A DNA stretch of 19,323 bases from positions 1-19,323 of the forward strand of contig JAHEEZ010000044.1 of assembly GCA_024640445.1 (NCBI GenBank). The letters run 5' to 3'. This DNA is from Acidobacteriota bacterium (lineage in GTDB: Bacteria > Acidobacteriota > Blastocatellia > Pyrinomonadales > Pyrinomonadaceae). Shown here in pieces: positions 14,503 through 19,323 of the stretch. Both the position numbers and the translations under genes were made by a program. The notes below the pieces were generated by a model. That model did not search any database and was not told where the DNA came from. It worked only from the letters and a program-made list of their open reading frames with translations. Each line of letters starts with the position of its first letter. Position 1 is the stretch's first letter.

Positions 14503-15327
14503 CTAACCGTTTATTTCAGTAGGTTCGGGCGGAAGGAACCGCCTGGGGTTGATCGGCTTTTCGTCAAGCCGAAGCTCGTAATGCAGGTGAGGTCCGGTCG
14601 ATCGGCCTGTCGAACCGACAAATCCTATTAGCTGGCCGCGCTGGATCGGGTCGCCTTCTTTGATGTTCAGCTTCGAAAGGTGGCCATACCTGGTCTTAAG
14701 CCCATTACCATGATCTATCTCGATCATGTTTCCGTAGCCGCCTTGCCATCCCGCCTTTGAAATGATCCCGTTCGCCGGCGCTACCACGATGTCACCGCGT
14801 TCGCCGTCAATGTCCATTCCGCCGTGGAATTCATACGAGCGGCCGCCAAAGGGATTTCTTCGGAAACCGAACTCGTTGTTGATCTTTCCAAGGTGCGCCC
14901 ATATCGTCGGGAGGAACCTGGGATTCGCGGTCGTCTCTATCACTCTTAACCTTTGTTCGATCTCTTTTGCTTCGCGGTCGGTGTCAACAGCTGTCAGTTG
15001 GAAAGAACCGTCGAACGGTCCACCGCTATTCTGCGCAAAATCAAAAGATGATGAAGGCCTGGAGTAATCAAGGAAAGCTACTGAGTTGGTCGTGGCCGGG
15101 CCGGCTTCGTTAGCGGATGTGGTTTCTTCGACGCCCGCAAGCAATCGGTCATACCCCGGTCCGCTGACAAAGACAAAGACCGCGGAGGATGCCGCAAGCA
15201 GAAAAACCGCGGCTCCGGCAGCTGCGGAATGAACCAGTTTCCTGGAAATCTCGAACCTGCGGATAATTGCTTTCTTCTTGGTAGTATGCGAAAGGATGAA
15301 ACTATAATTACGGTCTTTATGACGCAT
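14503..15327 (-). CDS. M23 family metallopeptidase (LytM/NlpD-like domain), membrane-anchored
   Basis: A 274-residue envelope protein. A basic cytoplasmic segment (1-32) leads to one membrane helix (about 33-56), then a linker with a short helical part (EAKEIEQRLRVIE), then a C-terminal M23 domain. Zinc-site residues are all present: H168-x3-D172 in HGGMDIDG, H216 in YGHLSK and H247-L-H249 in GPHLHYE. It is therefore likely an active peptidoglycan endopeptidase and not a degenerate activator. NEFGFRRNPF is the usual entry to the domain. ATG 15327 is preferred; a TTG precedes it directly. AGGAG lies about 13 bases upstream, a loose spacing. It acts on the periplasmic side and would balance the GT51 synthase, though the two genes are not in one operon. 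Confidence 0.92.
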   Translation of the reverse strand: MRHKDRNYSFILSHTTKKKAIIRRFEISRKLVHSAAAGAAVFLLAASSAVFVFVSGPGYDRLLAGVEETTSANEAGPATTNSVAFLDYSRPSSSFDFAQNSGGPFDGSFQLTAVDTDREAKEIEQRLRVIETTANPRFLPTIWAHLGKINNEFGFRRNPFGGRSYEFHGGMDIDGERGDIVVAPANGIISKAGWQGGYGNMIEIDHGNGLKTRYGHLSKLNIKEGDPIQRGQLIGFVGSTGRSTGPHLHYELRLDEKPINPRRFLPPEPTEING

Positions 15328-15489
15328 CAAAAAAATCTGTCTCCTGTCTAGTTATTACAAATGCCCTTCAGGCCGCAGTTCGATATAATTCGGTAAAAGC
15401 TTTATAAGTTTCCGAACGCGGCTAAATCTGAACGGATCTTGATTTCTTAATTGGGTGAATTGTTTAGACGTAAAGACGAACGTAACACA

Positions 15490-15512
15490 ATCGGTTGCAT
15501 CGTTCAACCGAT
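15490..15512 (-). terminator. Hairpin behind the small membrane protein gene
   Basis: ATCGGTTG (15490-15497) and CAACCGAT (15505-15512) form a perfect 8-bp stem with a 7-base loop, about 60 bases after the stop of the 70-residue gene. The following bases on the minus strand (TGTGTTACG) are not a proper U-tract. It may be a weak terminator or a transcript-end stabiliser. Confidence 0.35.
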
Positions 15513-15573
15513 AAAGCCCGAATTCTGGACGCTTTCGGCCCAGGCCGATCTGCTTGAGGGAAGTGGTTGGTTG

Positions 15574-15786
15574 TCAGTCTTCTTTTGGAGTCGACGATTT
15601 CAAGTTCTTGATAACAAGCAAACCGACTCCGATCAGAAGGACTACGAAGACCAAAACAATGCCGATCTTAATGACCGCGGTCATAAAACCGATAAAACCA
15701 ATGATCTGCTTGAGAAGCGCGATCACCAGGGCGATGACCACGAAGATCCCGCCCCATTTGCCAGTTGCTGCCAACCAATTCGACAT
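15574..15786 (-). CDS. Small two-helix membrane protein of unknown function
   Basis: A 70-residue protein that I do not recognise. It has two long hydrophobic stretches, about 13-33 (GIFVVIALVIALLKQIIGFIG) and 36-59 (TAVIKIGIVLVFVVLLIGVGLLVI), then a short charged tail KNLKSSTPKED. This looks like a helical hairpin in the inner membrane. The ATG at 15786 has AGAGG eight bases upstream, which supports real translation. It lies 91 bases behind the B-box membrane protein in the same direction, and may belong to the ECF-sigma-led run. Confidence 0.7.
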   Translation of the reverse strand: MSNWLAATGKWGGIFVVIALVIALLKQIIGFIGFMTAVIKIGIVLVFVVLLIGVGLLVIKNLKSSTPKED

Positions 15787-15877
15787 ATCTAAAACCTCTG
15801 TCTAACTAAAAGAACCAACGTTTCGGCTCTTGAAAAGTATACACGAGCAACCGCCCGCTTGTCATTTTTCGGCCGGA

Positions 15878-16627
15878 TCAGCGTCCGCGCCATCCTCTGG
15901 AACCAGCCGCAGCCCGGGCATCGCTGCCGATCTCGAATTCGTCAGGCTGAAACTCAGACCTGTCAAAATTGTTGCCGACCCGTCGCATAAGACTGGCTGC
16001 CCCGAAGGGACCTGACCTTCCGCGCACGAGATTCTGTCTGAGCAAATACATGCCAAGACCGATGAGAAGCGCCGGCAGCACAAAGTTCACAAGTAGCTGG
16101 ATGTTGAAAAACGTCTGAAGTACGAACGACATGCCTATGACGGTGAGTACCAGTCCCCACAGTTTACCGTTACCCGCAAAGCGTTGAATCAGAACATCTT
16201 CCGCGTCTTCCGTCGTCACCCCGGACCTGATTAGCTGGGCAGTTCTCCATGCGTCCAGTCCGGTGAAAACCCACATTCCGAAGAATCCCAAAACGAATAT
16301 CGCCATTCCCCCGCTGAGGATCGCCATTTGGAAAAGGCCGACGACCGCCAGAAAATGAACAAGCGCTTTCGAGGTTTGGCCGTTGTAGGCGGCCCCGAGG
16401 CCAGGGCATACGGAAAGAACAGCGGCTATGATCGGCGACGTCTGTTTCTTGACGATGGGAACATAGAACGCGTGGTGCTTGTTGCGCAGAAGGTCGACGC
16501 CTTCGACAATGCAATCCTGGCAATATGGAAATCCTTTGATCCTGTGGTCACAGGCCGGGCAAAGAGGCTTGCCGCATCCGTTGCAGTTTACATTCGCCGC
16601 GCTTGCTGTGTGGTATGCACAATTCAT
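15878..16627 (-). CDS. B-box zinc-finger multi-pass membrane protein
   Basis: A 249-residue protein of unknown function. The first 40 residues form a B-box-type zinc finger: C3-x2-H6, C15-x2-C18, C23-x2-C26, C36-x2-C39. Then come about five hydrophobic helices between residues 62 and 197. The segment SVCPGLGAAYNGQTSKALVHFL resembles the TM2-like 'G-x-GQ-Y-G' hairpin of small bacterial membrane proteins. The tail is soluble and charged. Start ATG 16627 is 40 bases after the anti-sigma stop, so it is probably cotranscribed with the sigma/anti-sigma pair. B-box plus membrane proteins recur in acidobacteria (from memory), but no biochemical role is established. It could sense or bind something at the membrane; this is inference. 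Confidence 0.8.
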   Translation of the reverse strand: MNCAYHTASAANVNCNGCGKPLCPACDHRIKGFPYCQDCIVEGVDLLRNKHHAFYVPIVKKQTSPIIAAVLSVCPGLGAAYNGQTSKALVHFLAVVGLFQMAILSGGMAIFVLGFFGMWVFTGLDAWRTAQLIRSGVTTEDAEDVLIQRFAGNGKLWGLVLTVIGMSFVLQTFFNIQLLVNFVLPALLIGLGMYLLRQNLVRGRSGPFGAASLMRRVGNNFDRSEFQPDEFEIGSDARAAAGSRGWRGR

Positions 16628-16666
16628 TTTGAAACTCTCTATTCCGATCTTTTACCGTAATCGGCC

Positions 16667-17380
16667 CTATCGCTTCTGCCCGAGTACAATATCTGCACCT
16701 TGTTGATAAGTCTGACCCGCCAGTTCAACGCTCTTTTCGTACATTCCCCCAATCGATCCGCCGGTAGTCTGGCTGAAGAAAAGGAACGCGAAAAGCAGCA
16801 TCATCGCAACCGGAGCCAGTTGCGGCACCGATATCGGAACGCTTATTTCCCTGATCCATTCTTTGAGCCTCGCTGTTACAGAAGGCCGCACCTCAGCCAC
16901 GACCGTCGTCCCGATCGTCGCCGTGAGAATCCTGTCGTTCAAACCAGCCGGCAGGGGAAGTTCATCGAGTTTGTATGTAAAACAAGCCGCAATGGAACGG
17001 ACTACCTCGCCGGGAAGATCCGTACACTGTTCACACATCACAGCATGCCTTTCCCACCTGTGGAACAGGGTGGCAGGCAAGAATCCGTCAAGATAATCTG
17101 TGAGATGTTCCTCGAAATCCGAGCAGGGCATAGCGGTCTGCGGCATTGTGCGAGTTAGTATCTTGGCTTCCAATCCGGTAATGCCTGTCTTGGGAACAGA
17201 TATCTCGCGACATAGCTGCATCGCTTCCTTCACGTCATTCAAAAGGCCGTGACACAGAGGGCATTTCAGCGAATGCGCCGCCATGGCCTTATGACCTTCG
17301 CTGTCAAGAACCCTGTCGAGGTAATCCGTAAGACTATCCTCGAAGTCCGAACAGCTAATTTTGAACTCGTCTTTGTTCAT
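16667..17380 (-). CDS. Anti-sigma factor with two zinc-binding (ZAS/zf-HC2) modules
   Basis: A 237-residue membrane-anchored anti-sigma factor, expected to hold the upstream ECF sigma factor at the inner membrane. Two modules follow one another. The first has C10, then H36-x3-C40-x2-C43 (CSDFEDSLTDYLD to HSLKCPLC). The second has C86, then H112-x3-C116-x2-C119 (CSDFEEHLTDYLD to HAVMCEQC). The Cys-to-His distance is 26 residues in both. One membrane helix lies at about 189-204, followed by a short periplasmic tail. ATG 17380 is chosen because the product then begins just before the first module; GTG 17386, six bases behind AAGGGG, is a close alternative, and the frame is open up to the sigma stop. 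It lies directly behind the sigma gene, the usual arrangement. Confidence 0.88.
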   Translation of the reverse strand: MNKDEFKISCSDFEDSLTDYLDRVLDSEGHKAMAAHSLKCPLCHGLLNDVKEAMQLCREISVPKTGITGLEAKILTRTMPQTAMPCSDFEEHLTDYLDGFLPATLFHRWERHAVMCEQCTDLPGEVVRSIAACFTYKLDELPLPAGLNDRILTATIGTTVVAEVRPSVTARLKEWIREISVPISVPQLAPVAMMLLFAFLFFSQTTGGSIGGMYEKSVELAGQTYQQGADIVLGQKR

Positions 17381-17405
17381 CGTCACAATAAACCCCTTGT
17401 TGTTT

Positions 17406-17439
17406 CCCGGAGTCCGGGCTCCCGCCGGCAAATGCCGGC
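17406..17439 (-). promoter_or_regulatory. GC-rich double hairpin between sigma and anti-sigma genes
   Basis: GCCGGCA (17424-17430) and TGCCGGC (17433-17439) are adjacent inverted arms. CCCGG (17406-17410) and CCGGG (17414-17418) form a second small hairpin. Both lie in the gap between the sigma stop and the likely anti-sigma start. They could tune the ratio of the two proteins or protect a transcript end. There is no U-tract, so a terminator is unlikely. Confidence 0.35.
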
Positions 17440-17442
17440 AAC

Positions 17443-18036
17443 TCACATCTCGACAACTCTCATCCGCCGAAGGACCTTGGCAAGTTCGATCCTGCCCCGG
17501 TTGATCCTCGACTTGACCGTACCTTCCGGTATCGCGAGAAGGTCAACGATCTCCCGGTAGGTCAATTCTTCAATGTCACGAAGAATCACACACGTTCGAA
17601 GATCCGGGGGAAGTTTGTCTATCCCTTCCTGTACCTGGCTGCAGAGTTCGCGTCGTTCGACTTCCTTTTGCGCCGAAGTTCCTACCGCGCGAAGGTGGAA
17701 CGTGTGCTTGTCGACGGCATCTGCCATCGAGTTTTGCGGGTTCCTCTGCCTGTGTCTGTAATCGTCAATTACAAGGTTTCTCGCCAGCCTCATCAGCCAG
17801 TTTGAAAGGTTCCCCTGCTTCGGATCGTACTGTTCAAGCGTCTTGTAGATCCTAACGAACACTTCCTGTGTTAGATCTTCGGCCGCTTCAACACTAGACG
17901 TGAACCGGTATGCAAGGTTGAAGATTCTTCTCGAATAATTCGAGACTATCTCCTCCCACGCGGCTCCGTCGCCTGAACGGCATCGTCTGACAAGTTCGGC
18001 ACCGTTATCGTTTGTCTCTGCTTTCAACGCCTCCAA
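17443..18036 (-). CDS. ECF (RpoE-like) RNA polymerase sigma factor
   Basis: A 197-residue sigma factor with region 2 and region 4 only, the ECF layout. Region 2 spans about 30-95 with RIFNLAYRFTSSVEAAEDLTQEVFVRIY and NWLMRLARNLVIDDYRHR. Region 4 spans about 140-190 with LPPDLRTCVILRDIEELTYREIVDLLAIPEGTVKSRINRGR, the helix-turn-helix that binds -35 elements. The start is TTG 18036 with GGGAG eight bases upstream; no ATG lies nearby in frame. It heads a run with a membrane anti-sigma factor just behind it, so it is likely released by an envelope signal. The inverted repeat and GGAACTT upstream may allow self-regulation. Confidence 0.94.
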   Translation of the reverse strand: MEALKAETNDNGAELVRRCRSGDGAAWEEIVSNYSRRIFNLAYRFTSSVEAAEDLTQEVFVRIYKTLEQYDPKQGNLSNWLMRLARNLVIDDYRHRQRNPQNSMADAVDKHTFHLRAVGTSAQKEVERRELCSQVQEGIDKLPPDLRTCVILRDIEELTYREIVDLLAIPEGTVKSRINRGRIELAKVLRRMRVVEM

Positions 18037-18100
18037 GGCTGTTTCTCCCTAGTAAGGTTCAAAAATTGTAGAACTCGGTTTCCGGTTACTGCTTTGACAC

Positions 18101-18138
18101 TGAAACCTTACGAACCGAGGTTTCAAAAGTTCCGAACA
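18101..18138 (-). promoter_or_regulatory. Possible autoregulatory promoter/operator of the ECF sigma gene
   Basis: TGAAACCT (18101-18108) and AGGTTTCA (18118-18125) are perfect 8-base inverted arms with a 9-base spacer. Overlapping upstream on the minus strand is GGAACTTTTGAAAC, which contains the GGAACTT -35 element known for RpoE-type sigma factors. I do not find an equally good -10 at 16-17 bases. The site lies about 65-100 bases before the TTG start. Suggestive only. Confidence 0.4.
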
Positions 18139-18286
18139 AGATTTAATAATCTTTCAATCTAATTTACAAGAACCGCAATTGCTGTAACCGCCGGGATTGC
18201 GTTATCTTGGGAGTTCGTTTTCGTCAGTCGCACAAGGCTCCCGCGGCGGTTCGCTCTCATTGCCGGGTGCCGGAACCTACACCGTC

Positions 18287-19323
18287 TTGAAAAGATACAT
18301 TAAATTCGCGATCCTGCTGCTTGTGACGATCCTCATCGTCTGGTTCTTTAGCAGATCCCTGGACTGGGGGCAGGTAAAGGAGAGTCTGCTAAAGGCACGC
18401 GCCGCTTATGTGACGGCTGCGGTGCTGATCATCTGTCTTGGCTATCTGCTTAGGGCGAAACGGTGGCAGGTACTACTCGATCCGATCACGAAGACCTCCC
18501 TGAGAGAGTTGTTTGCGACGACCACCGTCGGATTCACCGCGGTCTTCCTTGTCGGCAGGGCGGGCGAATTCGTAAGGCCTATGTGGCTCCCCATGAGGGA
18601 CAGACGCGTCCGGCCCTCGGCGGCGTTCGTGACACTCGGACTCGAGCGAATATTCGATCTCGCCTCGATAATCTGCTTCTTTGCGGTAAACCTGCTTTGG
18701 TTCGAACCCCCTGCGGGAAGGGAGGCTGACCTGCAGTACGTTCGAACGGCCGGATACCTTATGCTTGCCGGCCTCGCATTCGGATTCTTCCTCCTATGGC
18801 TCTTCCACAGGTTCTCAGAATCCGTGATCGACCTGTTCGGACGGTTGATGGATTTTCGTCTATTTCCAAAAAAAGTCCGAAGGATAATCCTGAGCTTGAT
18901 GAACCAGCTTGCGTTCTCGCTTGGAATGCTCCGCGATTGGCGCGAGGTGACGGCCATTTCGCTGTGGACGTTTGCGTTATGGATCGCCATCGCAGTGCCA
19001 ACGTGGCTCGTGATGCTGGCTTTCGATCTTCCGCTTGGGTTCAGCGACGCACTGTTCGTAATGGGCTGGGCGTCTGTCGGTTCTTTGGTTCCCACGCCCG
19101 GAGGTGCGGCTGGCGCGTTCCATATGGCCACTGCCGGAGGCCTTATTTTTCTCAACACTGCTCGCGACCAGGCCGTAGCAGTATCGATCGTGATGCACCT
19201 GGTGTATTTCGCCCCTGCGGTAATTTTTGGGTTATACTACTTTCTACGCGGTGATATCAGCCTAGCCGGCATACGGCATTTGCTTTCTTCGGTCGTTTCG
19301 GTCGAGGAGATCGAAAAGGATGA
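18287..19323 (+). CDS. Lysylphosphatidylglycerol synthase TM/flippase-like membrane protein, 3' end missing
   Basis: The frame is open without a stop from just after 18187 to the window edge, giving about 345 residues from TTG 18287. The protein has many hydrophobic helices and the family signatures of the LPG_synthase_TM (UPF0104) group: LLRAKRWQVLL, VGRAGEFVRPMWL, GLERIFDLASI and, near the end, VGSLVPTPGGAAGAFH. Such proteins resemble the flippase half of MprF and sit in the inner membrane; partners may be aminoacyl lipids, hopanoid or polyprenyl lipids. TTG 18287 gives LKRYIKFAILLLVTILIVWFF, the usual start, but TTG 18260 and 18197 are also in frame and no ribosome-binding site decides. 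It diverges from the ECF sigma gene. Because the last codon visible is near the usual family length, little should be missing. Confidence 0.82.
   Translation, partial: MKRYIKFAILLLVTILIVWFFSRSLDWGQVKESLLKARAAYVTAAVLIICLGYLLRAKRWQVLLDPITKTSLRELFATTTVGFTAVFLVGRAGEFVRPMWLPMRDRRVRPSAAFVTLGLERIFDLASIICFFAVNLLWFEPPAGREADLQYVRTAGYLMLAGLAFGFFLLWLFHRFSESVIDLFGRLMDFRLFPKKVRRIILSLMNQLAFSLGMLRDWREVTAISLWTFALWIAIAVPTWLVMLAFDLPLGFSDALFVMGWASVGSLVPTPGGAAGAFHMATAGGLIFLNTARDQAVAVSIVMHLVYFAPAVIFGLYYFLRGDISLAGIRHLLSSVVSVEEIEKD

Noticed and set aside
18442..19158. Minus-strand open frame of 238 codons at the right end.
   Set aside because: It is antisense to the flippase-like gene, which carries family signatures and membrane helices; the minus-strand product is Ser/Arg-rich with no known motif.

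Overview
The window looks like chromosomal DNA of a free-living, moderate-GC, Gram-negative-type bacterium. Several traits suggest Acidobacteriota, possibly the Blastocatellia: an S46 dipeptidyl-peptidase, a short GTSGWR-type phosphohexomutase, a Tes/Mas-like radical SAM enzyme, frequent TTG/GTG starts and weak Shine-Dalgarno sites, and degenerate intergenic repeats of the 'ACCACGAAGG' and 'CTCTGCG' kinds. This placement is an inference from gene content and has no marker-gene proof. I see no prophage, insertion sequence, CRISPR array or defence island. The window is mostly housekeeping, envelope and lipid genes.

Left part (1-4100). The 3' end of pntB runs in from the edge. A long hairpin and a minus-strand tRNA-Pro(CGG) follow. 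Next is a minus-strand run rpsU - surE - pcm - dedA-like (translation S21, nucleotide salvage, protein repair, membrane homeostasis), with a credible sigma-70 promoter in front of rpsU. Upstream of rpsU lies about 500 bp of repeat-rich, gene-free DNA.

Middle (4065-6939). A solitary minus-strand gene encodes a large radical SAM protein related to the COG1964 / tetraether-synthase group. It has its own rho-independent terminator and a 770-bp gene-free region behind it. This is the most interesting gene of the window: acidobacteria make membrane-spanning iso-diabolic acid, and a Tes/Mas-type enzyme would be expected to form the C-C bond.

Centre-right plus-strand block (6940-12154). A phosphohexomutase overlaps an FtsB/DivIC-like septum protein and ends at a hairpin terminator. 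Next come a class IV-like histone deacetylase homologue, a CrtI-type phytoene desaturase, and a monofunctional peptidoglycan glycosyltransferase with its own promoter.

Minus-strand block (18036 down to 12162). An ECF sigma factor is followed by an anti-sigma protein with two zinc-binding modules, a B-box zinc-finger membrane protein, a 70-residue membrane protein, an M23 peptidase and a secreted S46 dipeptidyl-peptidase. The first two form a regulatory pair, probably for an envelope-stress response. Whether the downstream genes belong to its regulon is inference. At the right edge an LPG-synthase-TM/flippase-like gene runs out of the window; its open frame has no stop inside the window.
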